Assembly (NCBI GenBank): GCA_027604185.1
Contig: JADGKB010000016.1
Span: 1 to 64,000, forward strand
Length of the DNA stretch: 64,000 nucleotides
Direction of reading: 5' to 3'
From: Boothiomyces macroporosus
Lineage: Eukaryota; Chytridiomycota; Chytridiomycetes; Rhizophydiales; Terramycetaceae
A model generated the notes under the pieces. It did no database searches. It had not been told where the DNA came from and worked only from the letters and a program-made list of their open reading frames with translations. How positions within the stretch are numbered: position 1 is the stretch's first letter; every line of letters starts with the position of its first letter. Below are positions 10,586-21,430 of this stretch, in pieces. A program made the position numbers and the translations under genes.

Positions 10586-11337
10586 ATGCAGTCGGCTGAA
10601 TACTTGGAAACAAAAAAGATTGTCAAGGATCTCCTAACTAAAGATGGAACTTTGGCTTTAATCAAGGTAAGGGCTGAACTGATCTAGGCTCAATTGGCAA
10701 GAAAGGTAGTGGACTGTTTACATGACGCTCCAAAAAATGAAATCAAGCATACTCCTTTGGACAACCAAATATATGATATTACTAAAGAGTTGCTGAAATC
10801 CTACGGGCTGCAGAATACGCTAACGGTATTTGAAGCGGAGTGGGGAAAAGCGAGTTTAAGCAACCCAAATATACAGATTGCCAAATTAATCAACAATCAA
10901 GAAAGACCTTTAGATACGAAAATAACAGAAAGCACCCAACCAAAAGCAGTCGAGCCTCCCCAAGCACATGCGGAACAGAAAGAGACACCAAAAGAAAATC
11001 TTGGTAAATCTTTGGAAAGTGTTGCTCCAAATTCTATTCTGGGAATCAATATCCAAGGATCCAAAGCAGAATCGGTGGAAAAACCAAAGAGTGATGTCCC
11101 TAAAGATGCCAGTCTAGCTCAATCTCAACCATCGGCAAAGGAACAAAAATCTTTGAACGCTGCAGATCAGCACCAGTCCAAAGAAGAAGTGAAAACACAA
11201 GAGTAATTTAAACTAACGGTAGAAAAACAGATATTAGCGAAATCTCCGGATCAGAAGATTACATGTCCAGCGACAACAGCTTGACTCCTGTTCTAATGAC
11301 TAAATTAATCCACATTGAAGATTTAGAAAATAAATGA
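10586..11337 (+). CDS. FOP/FGFR1OP-like centriolar LisH protein
   Basis: Three exons (introns 10667-10687 and 11203-11222) give 236 aa. The N-terminal 100 residues match the TOF-LisH dimerisation module of FOP/CEP20: a helix ending L-I-K-A-Q-L-A-R-K-V, then T-P-L-D-N-Q-I-Y-D-I-T-K-E-L-L-K-S-Y-G-L and L-T-V-F-E-A-E. The rest is acidic, Lys/Gln-rich and disordered. The last exon contains I-S-E-I-S-G-S-E-D-Y-M-S-S-D, similar to the Ser/Asp motif at the FOP end. FOP anchors proteins at centrioles and basal bodies and is needed for ciliogenesis, so its presence implies a flagellated stage. The last intron hides a premature-looking stop just after the second exon. Confidence 0.82.
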
Positions 11338-11352
11338 AAAAGTTAATTTTTC

Positions 11353-13268
11353 ATGTTCAAACTCGGACTTGCAATTTTACTATCTTGCCTTGTATTCCTA
11401 TTCCTAGGATTCGATCTACCAGATGCTGATGTGCGGATTAGCAAGCACAAGCTAACGAGTTGGCTAAACTCTCAGACTGAATTCTCAAAGGAGAGAATAC
11501 AGAGCCAGTAAGTAAATCTAACCTAGTATTCTGGCAAATGGAGCCTTGACTGCAGGAGTAGGAGTAGGATATCCATTTGAGATCCAAGACCACTACCATT
11601 ATTTTTGGGTCCGCGATGGAGGTATCCCGAGATAATATAGGAATCTCTATGCTGCAGCTGGCAGAGTTTCATGCAGATCCTAAAGTGCAAGAGCAGTTTG
11701 AACTGTTTCATCAGTGGACTAGGTTAGTGCAACAAAACGACGACGGATTTGGATATACGAGATTTGATCTAGTAAATGGCAAGCCAGACTACAATTGGAT
11801 GAGCCCTCAATATGATGGATTTGCGTTCAGAGCACTGGCATTCATCAAATATGCAAAAAATTGTGGTGTCCGATATGACGATGTGATCAAGCAAGATTTG
11901 GACAGTATTTTAAAAGTGTGGAATAGGAATGATGGGTATGAGCCGTGGGAAGAAGTAGTTGGAGAGCACTATATGGTTCTACTGGTCCATATGGAAGCAT
12001 TATTCCAAGGATCACACTATTTTAATGACGAATTATATTTGGAAACGGCAATTCTGATAAAGAATAACTTGAAACGATTCTACAATGGAGAATGGATCAA
12101 ATCTACACTGAATGGGTATTGTAAAGAGAACGACAAGAATGAAGGAGCAAGAACAAAAGTGCAATTGAACAATTTCATTGACATTTCAAGTGTACTTGGA
12201 TTAAATATTGCTACTGAACCGTTTAGAACAGAATACGAAAGTTTGCAGACATTCTATGAGCTGGTCAATAGTTTTGCTTATAACCAACATTCACCGCCTA
12301 TAAAATTATCTTCGTGGGCATTAAACAATGTTACATGTTCATCAGACGGATACGAAATGGCTCCAGGAATAGGAAGATATCCCGAAGACATATTTGATGG
12401 AATTGGGTATATGTTTGAAGGCAAGTACAAGAGTTTTGGAGCAGGGTTTTGGTTTTTGGCTACCAATGCCATGGCAGAATTCTTGTTCAAACTAATCCAC
12501 GACTATGAGAACCTAGAAATGGTTGAAATTAATGAAAAGTCCAAAAAGTTTTGGGAGTTTATCGGAATAGACTATACTGGACAAGTTTACATCGGAGACT
12601 ATCGATTTGACTCTATTTTAGACGCGATATTCATTAAAGCTGATTCGTTTATACATCGAACTAAAGAGTATGTGATTGATGGGTACATGTCTGAACAGTT
12701 TCACTACCTGACTGGGTCTCAAATGTCAACTTCAGATCTATCGTGGAGCTATGCCTCTATTATTAGTGTAAATTCAGCTAGGAGAAAGGTATTGCGAAAT
12801 GTAGAGCCGAAAAGGTGCAATGCCACTGCTTATCCTACTTGCCCATTACCTTGCAAGAACCATTGTGGGTTTCCAAAGAATCAACCAAGATGTGTGGCTA
12901 GGAATGCCGAGGAGTGTCATTCACTAGGGTGTTGCTGGGTCCAAAGAGATATTTTACATCCTGTTTGTATGCTATCTCTAGATCAACCTTCTCGTATTGG
13001 CACTATTTTTGAAGTTGAGCACCATGTTGAATATGGCCAGACTCTCTCTGTAGTTGGAACGTTTAACGATTGGGATACATGTTCTGGTTTAGAATGCCAA
13101 TGGACTCTCGGGGATATATGGAAATGCCCAGGATTTATTGGTTCAAAGAAAGAGTACCAAGTCAAAGCTATCGTGTACACTGATTGCTCTGTGGTTGAAT
13201 GGCAAAAAGGGGAAAATATTAAATTTACAACGACAGGTAAACCACAGTTGATAAAATTCAAATTCTAA
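11353..13268 (+). CDS. Glucoamylase (GH15)-trefoil-CBM20 fusion
   Basis: Introns at 11508-11526 and 11622-11640 (19 nt each) give 625 aa. Residues 1-18 form a signal peptide or anchor. Residues about 40-465 are a GH15 catalytic domain with H-Y-F-W-V-R-D-G-G, W-M-S-P-Q-Y-D-G-F-A-F-R-A-L-A, the acid motif Y-E-P-W-E-E-V (about 183) and the base motif M-S-E-Q-F followed by D-L-S-W-S-Y-A (about 434). A P-type trefoil module follows at about 476-520, with C-G-F-P, then E-C-H-S-L-G-C-C-W-V. The end is a CBM20 starch-binding domain with G-Q-T-L-S-V-V-G-T-F-N-D-W. It should release glucose from starch or glycogen outside the cell or in the secretory route. A trefoil placed between GH15 and CBM20 is unusual. 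Confidence 0.9.
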
Positions 13269-13277
13269 TATATTCTG

Positions 13278-13991
13278 TTAGTGTCCGCCCACTCGTCTAC
13301 TCGCGGAAAGGGCTACTGTAGATTGACGAGCGTTTAGATCTTGCTCTGAGCTTCTATTCAAATCTAATCTTGACCTGCCACCCAACATTCGCCGTTGACG
13401 GCTATTTGGAATTCGGTAACGACTTTTTTCGACACTTTCCCATTCATTCGCAGTCAAAAATGTTGCAATAACAAGGTTCCTAATGTTATTTACGGACGGA
13501 TGGAGTTTGAGGAACATGAACCCTGTCCTTACATTGAAACTGGCCAAGACTTTCTTTGAAGGATATACAACTAGATTGCGCATTCTGGTTTCAAGTAAAT
13601 TTCCTTTCCAAGCATAGGTGGTACCGTCTGCAGCTTGAAAAGAGTACTTTGAGCTAAACTTGTTGATTATCTTTGTTGAATAAGTGTCTGAATAAGAAAT
13701 CAAGGTGTGATCCGGAAGAATAAAAGATTTCTCCCTGTAAACTACAATTTCTGGTTGAATTGAAAGCCCGTCTCCCCAGAACAATTCCAACTTCCAATCG
13801 GTATCTTTTGTAGGCATATTTACAGTGTACAGCAGTGTAGAAGAAGTAAAATCAAAAACTTGGAGTTGGTTATCGTTATTAGGGTGCTTGCATATCAATA
13901 CGTCTGTTGGCGCTTCAAAATACGCAGGCAATTCATCATCAGAACTTTCTGTTTGCATAAGTGAAGCAGTGATGAGCCACAACTCCATCAT
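13278..13991 (-). CDS. Beta-rich protein, DUF6593-like
   Basis: An intronless 237-aa protein. The central 100 residues alternate hydrophobic strands with turns: L-E-L-F-W-G, F-Q-A-A-D-G-T-T-Y-A-W-K-G, V-V-Y-P-S-K-K-V-L-A-S-F. This resembles fungal DUF6593 or tubby/LURP-type beta barrels, but the match is by eye only. The C-terminal 60 residues are basic and Ser/Arg-rich (R-S-R-L-D-L-N-R-S-S, R-Q-S-T-V-A-L), with possible kinase sites. Met codons at 13991 and 13958 are both possible starts; the second drops a hydrophobic leader that could act as a signal. Its stop is 9 nt from that of the glucoamylase gene. Confidence 0.6.
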   Translation of the reverse strand: MMELWLITASLMQTESSDDELPAYFEAPTDVLICKHPNNDNQLQVFDFTSSTLLYTVNMPTKDTDWKLELFWGDGLSIQPEIVVYREKSFILPDHTLISYSDTYSTKIINKFSSKYSFQAADGTTYAWKGNLLETRMRNLVVYPSKKVLASFNVRTGFMFLKLHPSVNNIRNLVIATFLTANEWESVEKSRYRIPNSRQRRMLGGRSRLDLNRSSEQDLNARQSTVALSASRRVGGH

Positions 13992-14327
13992 GCGTACAAG
14001 CCACAGGCGTGAAAGATAGGTTCAAAATTTTAGATTGCCAATGCAGATCTTTTAATCGAACTGGTTTATTCCAAGCAGGACGATCGCTGATTAGAATGCG
14101 TGTCAAGTTTGTTCAAAAGAACCCCATGTTATACTGCGCTTAAAAGTGATCATATGTATGTAGCAAAGACGGACTCTAGGGATCGTTCCAAATATTTCAG
14201 TTCTCGCATTTTTCCAAGTTGCAGACTCTGCTACACCCCAGCATAGAGATTAAACCGTAAAGCTATTTCTGTACTCTGTTCTATACACCCAGATAAAATG
14301 TCCAAGTTTCCAAATTTTTTGTAAAAA
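13992..14327. other. Divergent promoter region
   Basis: About 340 nt between the divergent DUF6593-like and MutT genes. I see no exon or repeat. Confidence 0.35.
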
Positions 14328-14714
14328 ATGACAATCTTGAAAGCTGCCATTGGAATAATCAAAAAGGGAGACTCAGTATTCATGTGTCAGAGATCGCTTC
14401 AGAAAAGTACGTATCCGGGGTTCTGGGAGTATCCTGGTGGAAAGATTGAACCTGGGGAAACTGCAGAGGAAGCAATCAAAAGGGAGCTTTATGAAGAGGT
14501 TGGAATTGGTGCTGTTGATATCAAGCATTTGGGATATTGGGAGAATGACAGTTACTCTATCGACGCATTTGTAGTTGACAATTACACTGGCGAACCATCA
14601 ATCAAAGAAAACCAGATTGCCTGTAAATGGGTGCTCATCAAAGACGCGGACAGCTACAAGCTTCCTCCCCTCACATACCCGGTAAACGAGAGACTACGAT
14701 CTGTATACAAATAA
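14328..14714 (+). CDS. MutT-type Nudix hydrolase
   Basis: An intronless 128-aa protein with a complete Nudix box, G-G-K-I-E-P-G-E-T-A-E-E-A, then I-K-R-E-L-Y-E-E-V-G-I (GX5EX7REUXEEXGU). The preceding C-Q-R-S and F-W-E-Y-P-G-G are typical of MutT, which hydrolyses 8-oxo-dGTP. Length and compactness match bacterial MutT better than eukaryotic MTH1, which usually has the box later and a longer chain. Bacterial origin is an inference that only a tree could test. It is one of the few enzyme genes here without any intron. Confidence 0.9.
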   Translation: MTILKAAIGIIKKGDSVFMCQRSLQKSTYPGFWEYPGGKIEPGETAEEAIKRELYEEVGIGAVDIKHLGYWENDSYSIDAFVVDNYTGEPSIKENQIACKWVLIKDADSYKLPPLTYPVNERLRSVYK

Positions 14715-14780
14715 AAAATATAATCTAAAATATCCATGTTGAATTATATTGAAAACATGATACTCGAGATACAAAAATAT

Positions 14781-15225
<445 letters not shown>

Positions 15226-15375
15226 GTTTGAAAAGTGTAAAGAATATCTTTAGCGAAAAACTTTTTTCGCAATGAATCATGTGACTTTCGGAGAATTTAG
15301 TTGGCTGTCAGACACTTGAAAAAAAACGAAACTAAAAAAATGAGGAGAAAGTTTTTCACCTTTTAACCAGAAGCA
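15226..15375. promoter_or_regulatory. Shared uS9/eL13 bidirectional promoter
   Basis: 150 nt between two divergent ribosomal protein genes. Pyrimidine-rich tracts with TTTTTCGC occur on both strands (for example 15254-15270). The EF-1alpha leader has a similar T-tract plus CGC. This suggests a common initiator or TOP-like element for translation genes. No factor can be named. Confidence 0.4.
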
Positions 15376-15993
15376 ATGAAGCACAACAACGTTCTTCCAA
15401 ATCAACACTTCCGTAAAGATTGGCAATTGCATGTCAGAACTTGGTTCGATCAACCAGGAAAGAAAAAGAGCAGAAGAACAACTCGTTTGCAAAAGGCTGC
15501 TAAAATTGCACCAAGACCAATTGATGGATTGTTGAGACCAGCAGTTCGTTGCCCAACTTTAAAGTACAACACCAAATTACGTGCTGGACGTGGGTTCACC
15601 ATTGAAGAATTAAAGGTTTTTATAGTTTAATATCAGGAAGCTGGAATTCGTCGCAAGGAAGCTTTGACCATCGGTATTGCTGTAGACCACCGTCGCAAGA
15701 ACCGCTCTGTTGAATCTGTAAAACAAAACGTTGCCAGACTTGCTGAATACAAGGCTAAATTGATTGTCTTCCCTAAGAAGAAGGCTGATGTATCTGAAGC
15801 TGTCCAACTTAAAGGAGCTTTGTTCCCAGTCCAACAACCAGTCAATGAAGATGTTGAACGTAAGATTAGCTCTGTTGCTCAAATTGAAGCTTATGCTACT
15901 TTGAGAAAAGCTCGCTCTGACAAACGTTTGAAGGGTACTCGTGATGCTAGAGCAAAGGCAAAGGCTGAAGAAGAAGCAAACAAGAAGAAATAA
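15376..15993 (+). CDS. RPL13: Ribosomal protein eL13
   Basis: Large-subunit protein of 198 aa. It starts [16 protein letters not shown] and has the family blocks [29 protein letters not shown] and [13 protein letters not shown]. One 21-nt intron lies at 15616-15636, directly after E-E-L-K. Its donor is the unusual GTTTTT. Confidence 0.97.
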
Positions 15994-16222
15994 GAGTCTT
16001 GTACACATAACAATACAATTATTCCAATTTTTAATTTCCTTGTTTAATTTTGCTTCAATTCTCTCCTGGTGTGAGTTCTTTTAATGTGATGCTAAACGGT
16101 TGGTACTGGGAATGGATGCTTGAATTCACGCTGGTAACTCGCATGGATGTTTGGATAAGCTTGATGGGGTTGATACCCTGTTCTACCAGACGGTATTGTA
16201 GCTTGCAACTGTTGGAGCAACA

Positions 16223-16251
16223 CTAACGCTCAAATTGGCAATGAGCGTTAG
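16223..16251. repeat. 10-bp inverted repeat with 9-nt loop
   Basis: CTAACGCTCA at 16223-16232 and its exact complement TGAGCGTTAG at 16242-16251 flank AATTGGCAA. It could be a hairpin in RNA or a dimeric protein-binding site. It lies well away from both flanking genes. Confidence 0.6.
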
Positions 16252-16865
16252 AGCAAATTAACAGATATGCGGCCAAGCAAACAGTAATTGCAACCGGCAG
16301 AGAAAGAAGAATAAAACTATTATACGAACGATGCCTTGCAACTCTACTTTTTATTAGTTTATCTTTCGTCGATACCGATTTTTTTGTGTGGACTCGACAG
16401 CAAACTAAGCTTTGATAAACTTGAGAGAGGCCAAACGAAAGAAATAGAAGCTCAGATTATGCCGCAACAACTTTGACTCAGTGCGGCATCATGCAAGCGC
16501 ATACTTTGTGCACATGGTATCTGAGATGTAGATCTGGCACACCCATACACAAATATCGACCACTCAAAACACTGCACACTGCAAATTCATAAAAATCCAA
16601 TGACTCATATGATTCAACCCATTGCAGACACGTACTCATCCTGAATGAACCTGAACCCTTTTATCTGAGGCGCATTCGTAATTAATCAGTCTAAACAACG
16701 CTCTTGCACCAAATACAGGCTGAACCAATCTATTTGTACTCGCTAAAGTCTATTTCAGTCGTTCATTTCTTTCTTTTTCGACGTAATTCTCCACAGTCAC
16801 GTGAATCACGGAAAATTTTAGACCAATAGAATCAGGAAAAAGAAAAAAATTAAAGTGGCGTCGGG

Positions 16866-16903
16866 TATAAAGCAGAAGCGATTTCAGTTTTTTTTTCGCT
16901 TCT
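16866..16903 (+). promoter_or_regulatory. EF-1alpha TATA box and pyrimidine initiator
   Basis: TATAAA at 16866-16871 is followed 15-30 nt later by a T-tract with CGCTTCTC (about 16888-16904), a likely transcription start region. The distance suits a TATA-driven start, and the pyrimidine run recalls TOP leaders of translation genes. Confidence 0.5.
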
Positions 16904-16909
16904 CAAAAG

Positions 16910-16941
16910 GTAACTAATCTAAAATTCATGAGTGATTTCAG
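16910..16941 (+). other. Candidate 5'UTR intron of EF-1alpha
   Basis: A 32-nt segment with GTAACTAAT donor side and TTTCAG acceptor. A second candidate is 16978-17036 (GTAGGT to CTAACGGTAG). Both contain an upstream ATG that would otherwise precede the real start at 17044, which supports their removal. Not proven without cDNA. Confidence 0.45.
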
Positions 16942-17043
16942 AAATCGGTGTCGATCCCAGGAATCGGAAGTAGTTCTGTAGGTTGGGGGAGCATGATTAC
17001 TGGAAAATTCATCCTCTAGAGCAGCTCTAACGGTAGATCTCAA

Positions 17044-18420
17044 ATGGGTAAAGAAAAGGGACACGTTAACGTTGTCGTTATTGGACACGTCGATTCTGGT
17101 AAATCTACTACTACTGGTCACTTGATCTACAAATGTGGTGGTATCGATAAACGTACCATCGAAAAGTTTGAAAAGGAAGCTGCTGATATGGGCAAAGGTT
17201 CCTTCAAATACGCTTGGGTTTTGGACAAATTGAAGGCTGAACGTGAACGTGGTATCACTATTGATATCGCTTTGTGGAAATTCGAAACTCCAAAGTACAA
17301 CGTCACCGTCATTGACGCTCCTGGACACAGAGATTTCATCAAGAACATGATTACTGGTACCTCCCAAGCTGATTGTGCTATTCTCATCATTGCTGGTGGT
17401 GTTGGTGAATTCGAAGCTGGTATCTCCAAGGACGGTCAAACCCGTGAACACGCTCTTTTGGCCAACACCCTCGGTGTCAAGCAAATGATCATCGCTGTCA
17501 ACAAGATGGACACCAACAAATGGTCCGAAGCTCGTTTCAACGAAATCGTCAAGGAATTGTCCTCCTTCGTCAAGAAGGTTGGTTACAACCCAAAAGCCAT
17601 TCCATTCATCCCAATTTCCGGATGGCACGGAGACAACATGTTGGAACCTTCCACCAACATGCCATGGTACAAGGGATGGACCAAGGAAACCAAGGCTGGT
17701 ACCCAAACTGGTAAGACCCTTTTGGATGCCATCGATGCTATCGACCTCCCAACCCGTCCAACCGACAAGCCATTGCGTCTTCCACTTCAAGACGTTTACA
17801 AGATTGGTGGTATTGGTACAGTCCCAGTCGGTCGTGTTGAAACCGGTATCATCAAGGCCGGTATGGTTGTCACCTTTGCTCCAGCTAACGTAACCACTGA
17901 AGTCAAATCCGTCGAAATGCACCACGAAATGTTGGAACAAGGTGTTCCTGGTGACAACGTTGGTTTCAACGTCAAGAACGTTTCCGTCAAGGATATTCGT
18001 CGTGGTATGGTCTGCTCAGACTCCAAGAACGACCCAGCAAAGGAAGCTGCCTCATTCACTGCTCAAGTCATCATCATGAACCACCCTGGACAAATCTCTG
18101 CTGGTTACTCTCCAGTTTTGGATTGCCACACTGCTCACATTGCTTGCAAATTCAACGAACTCAAGGAAAAGCTTGACAGACGTTCTGGTAAGAAGGTCGA
18201 AGACAACCCAAAGTTCGTCAAGGCTGGTGATGCTGCTATCGTTGAATTGATCCCAACCAAGCCAATGTGTGTTGAATCCTTCACTGAATATCCACCTCTT
18301 GGTCGTTTCGCTGTCCGTGACATGAGACAAACCGTTGCTGTCGGTGTCATCAAGGCTGTAGACAAGACCGAAAAGGCTGGTAAGACCACCAAGTCTGCTG
18401 CCAAAGCTGCCAAGAAATAA
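17044..18420 (+). CDS. TEF1: Translation elongation factor EF-1alpha
   Basis: A 458-aa GTPase that brings aminoacyl-tRNA to the ribosome. Motifs are G-H-V-D-S-G-K-S (P-loop), D-A-P-G-H-R-D-F (G3) and N-K-M-D (G4). The opisthokont insertion [19 protein letters not shown] is close to that of yeast. No intron interrupts the coding region. Codon use is strongly biased to C-ending codons, unlike its neighbours, as expected for very high expression. That bias produces a 345-codon antisense open frame which is not a gene. A single intact copy argues for EF-1alpha rather than EFL use. Confidence 0.99.
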   Translation: MGKEKGHVNVVVIGHVDSGKSTTTGHLIYKCGGIDKRTIEKFEKEAADMGKGSFKYAWVLDKLKAERERGITIDIALWKFETPKYNVTVIDAPGHRDFIKNMITGTSQADCAILIIAGGVGEFEAGISKDGQTREHALLANTLGVKQMIIAVNKMDTNKWSEARFNEIVKELSSFVKKVGYNPKAIPFIPISGWHGDNMLEPSTNMPWYKGWTKETKAGTQTGKTLLDAIDAIDLPTRPTDKPLRLPLQDVYKIGGIGTVPVGRVETGIIKAGMVVTFAPANVTTEVKSVEMHHEMLEQGVPGDNVGFNVKNVSVKDIRRGMVCSDSKNDPAKEAASFTAQVIIMNHPGQISAGYSPVLDCHTAHIACKFNELKEKLDRRSGKKVEDNPKFVKAGDAAIVELIPTKPMCVESFTEYPPLGRFAVRDMRQTVAVGVIKAVDKTEKAGKTTKSAAKAAKK

Positions 18421-18495
18421 GCTTCTCCCTCATAGTTTTTCTTATTTCAAATAAAGCATTAAAAATATTAAATTAACTTGTTTACGCGATTATCA

Positions 18496-19265
18496 ATGGG
18501 TGCAGGTGCGAGCTTGCCAGAGCTGAAGGATAAAGACCTGGAAAAGCTTGCAAAGAAGAATGGACTGACTAAGGAGGGTGTAAAGTTCTTTTACAACCAC
18601 TATGCAGTTTTACAAGCTAAAATAAAAGACCCAGCGGATATGGAGAACAGATGGATGATTGAGAAACTGTTTGACGACCTATTCCCTGAAAGAGAGACCT
18701 TGACGTTTGGACAGTATCTGGAGACACTCATGAAATTTCGAAGCCAATCAGTTGACGAACGCGCAGAGTTTTATTTTCGAATATTAAACTACGACAAAGA
18801 TACAGTTATTAACCAGGCAGACATAGCAGTATTCCTCCAGCAAATATCAAACTACAAATTCACACCTGGTGATAGAGTCAGAATAGCGAATGGCGACGAT
18901 GAGCGTACAGGCATCCTCTCTTTTTACGGAAAAACAGACTTTGGTAAGGGTACATGGGCTGGAATAACCCTTGATACTCCTAGTACTTTAGATTAATGTA
19001 GCGGGCAAGAATAACGGGACTGTGAATGGTGTTAAATACTTTACATGCCAGCCAAACTATGGAGCTTTCGTTCAATCCCAATTCATTAGATCAGTAACAC
19101 GAATTAACACAGGAAGTGTTTTACAAGTCAAGTGCTGCAGTTTTGAAAGCGTTTGATGCAACTGGAGGGATTACCTTTGACCAGTTCAAGCAAAAGGTAG
19201 TTGAAGACAAGTGGCTGAATAGCAGGGTGATGTTTGACCCTGTTAAACCAGAATATCTTAAATAA
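18496..19265 (+). CDS. EF-hand protein with inserted CAP-Gly domain
   Basis: Introns 18983-19001 and 19094-19112 (19 nt each) give 243 aa. The start M-G-A-G-A-S at 18496 fits N-myristoylation; an upstream in-frame Met at 18478 would destroy that. Residues 8-115 resemble the first EF-hand lobes of calcineurin B/CIB-type proteins (L-T-F-G-Q-Y-L-E-T-L, Y-F-R-I-L-N-Y-D-K-D-T-V-I). Residues about 118-190 form a CAP-Gly domain with G-D-R-V-R-I, F-G-K-G-T-W-A-G-I-T-L-D, and G-K-N-N-G-T-V-N-G-V-K-Y-F (a GKNDG-type tubulin-tail binding loop). The last 50 residues return to an EF-hand-like helix-loop (F-D-A-T-G-G-I-T-F-D-Q-F). A calcium-regulated link between membrane and microtubule ends is an inference from this order. 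Confidence 0.78.
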
Positions 19266-19266
19266 T

Positions 19267-21337
19267 TTATTTCATCCAAGGATGGGTTAGTGCTTGATCG
19301 ATTGTTATACGAGCGGTGATGTCGGAATTGAGCAAGCTTCGTAATAAACTTGTGCATTCATTTGATAGTTCGTATGGCAGAACTAGTTCGTTTTTGAGTA
19401 TTTCTTGGTGCGTGTAGAACGGCGTGTCTTTGTATATCATTGCGTATAGGAGGATACCAAGTTGCCACATGTCTTGCGGTTTGCCTTCGTACGGATGTCC
19501 CAAGAGCGTTTCTGGTGGAGAGTACAATGATGTGCCGTAAAAAGTAGTGAACGGGCCTGAGGAACAATACGCGCTACTACCAAAATCAATTAATTGAATA
19601 TTTTCATTCTTGTCTATCAAAATATTCTCATCCTACGATTAGGTAATGTTACTTTTAAATCTCTGTGTACAATATCCATAGAGTGGATTATTCCAATCGC
19701 TTCTAAAACTTGTTTGTAAATCCTTTTGATAGAGTTTTCTGCCAGGTTGCTGGATTCGATATATTCAAAGAGGTCTGTAGAGTCTGTGTATTCTGTAATG
19801 AGGAAATAGAAAAAGTCGTCATAGAAAAAGTGAAGCATGTTTGGTAGTAATGGCGATTTCTCTTTGAGATCGTGGAGTACAGCTATTTCTGTCGGTACTC
19901 TACCCAGTGTCTCTGATCTATGGAATGTTAAAATCCTGGTTCTGACGATATACTTCATTACGAGAGGAAACTGTGGTTAATTATAATTACAGTTGGATCG
20001 GATTTTAGTGAACATAATTTCACATAACTATGCGCTCCTTCTCCTAGTGCTTTAATAACTTCAAAATCTTCAATTTTGTGTTTTGTAAATATTGGTTTAA
20101 CTTGCTTTTTTGATATGTTTGGAATTAGATCAGGACTTGCCAGTGGAAACTGCTCCTTGTTTGTTTTATAGTCGGTGGTGGTTTCTACGGCTAACGTTTC
20201 AATTAAAGGCGCTTCTTCCTTTGAGAAATTCAACCATATAGCATACAACGGGTCTTCAGCATTTGAAGGTTTCCATATTCTACCTTGTATTGAAACCGGT
20301 AACAGAGATCCATCTCTATGCCTTAGATTCACTAGACGCGGCTTTGAAGTGCATTGTACACAAGAGTTTCTGGATGATGATGGACTATGAGCGCAACTAC
20401 TTGGATCATAGTCCGCCAATTGGCAACGCGGCGAGTGAATGAAAGGCTCTTTCTGATTCATTTCGCGCAGCTCCCATTCCATATCTTTGATGAATCCCCA
20501 AAACGTTGGAATGATATCTGTGATATCGATCCCTATAAGATCGTCTTTTGATCGCCCAATTAGTGCCTTTGAAAGCTGATCATTTACACAATCTATAAAT
20601 CCCTGCTGGCTTACTGTTACTAATCCTGCTATAGTTGGCATTGAGGTAAGCGTTACTGAGTATTGTTCGTGAACCTTTTCAACTATGGTTAACGATAGCT
20701 ACTTTTAGCTGACAGCGGAAACAGATTCTTGTCCTTTCCGCAAAAGTATTTGAACAAAGTGATTTCTTCAAAGATATCTGTTGCATCCAGTTTAGGAATT
20801 ATGACTGATAGCGGCTTGTTGATAAGAGAAATACTTGGAAAGAGGTTCTGAAAGGCGCCACCAACTACATGATCCTGAATTAGTGGAAATTACATTCTCT
20901 ATTATAAGGGTACACTGCTGTTCAACAATCTCCTCAATGTCCCACACATATACACAATTATTATCTACAAACTTTTCCTGAATTTTTGCTACTGCTTTGA
21001 ACGTCTCGCCGTTGGATTTCCTTACGGTGACCTAGTATTAAAGCTTATCTACTATCGATTCTTGCATAATATCGTCCGGCGGATCTATAAATCTTGTCAA
21101 GCTCTTTCCAATAATATCATCCTCCTTCTACGTTAGAAACAAGTACCAGATTTACCGCTTCCAGAAATTCAAAATTTGCAGTCAAAATATTTAGCTTTGT
21201 CGTGGTTGTAACTGTAGATTTTTTGGTCTGTGGTTAGGGATAAATACAGTGATATCAAAGTGAGTGGATAGGTCAGCGAGATTGTCCTTGGATATGCGAA
21301 GAAGGATATTTGGACATGAGAGATCTTTTTGCTTCAT
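19267..21337 (-). CDS. PAS-domain protein kinase (PASK/PSK type)
   Basis: Nutrient-sensing kinase. Seven introns (21228-21247, 21128-21155, 21032-21052, 20875-20893, 20683-20702, 19971-19990, 19633-19652) connect eight exons into about 640 aa. The first PAS-like region has I-L-T-A-N-F-E-F-L-E-A and D-D-I-I-G-K-S-L-T-R-F-I-D-P-P-D-D. A second sensor region has A-G-L-V-T-V-S-Q-Q-G-F-I-D-C-V-N. The kinase shows L-G-E-G-A-H-S-Y-V, H-R-D-L-K-D-E-N-I-L, D-F-G-S-S-A-Y and H-P-W-M-K, matching PASK. Met 21337 is the first ATG in frame. The frame stays open to about 21430, where it meets the divergent thioesterase start, so the true 5' end is uncertain. Its stop is 1 nt from that of the CAP-Gly gene. 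Confidence 0.88.
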
Positions 21338-21430
21338 ATTAGTTTTTAATTTTTCAAGTTTTTTTAGTGTCTGCTGTTTGGTGATTGTCAGGCTTTTTCC
21401 ACTGACGGTGAAACGATCTTGTGACGACAA

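Larger units (their letters stand above)
15994..17043. other. Long intergenic region, EF-1alpha leader
   Basis: About 1 kb, the longest clean gap in the window. It contains an inverted repeat (16223-16251), several C/A-rich stretches, and near 16866 a TATA box with the EF-1alpha leader. No coding exon or tRNA-like fold was recognised. Confidence 0.5.

Noticed and set aside
15994..17043. tRNA or other small RNA genes in the long gap
   Set aside because: No cloverleaf or matching A and B box promoter pair was found by eye; a tRNA search program would be decisive.
16903..17940. 345-codon antisense open frame over EF-1alpha
   Set aside because: It is the mirror of strongly biased EF-1alpha codons; it has no recognisable domains and no short-intron signals of its own.
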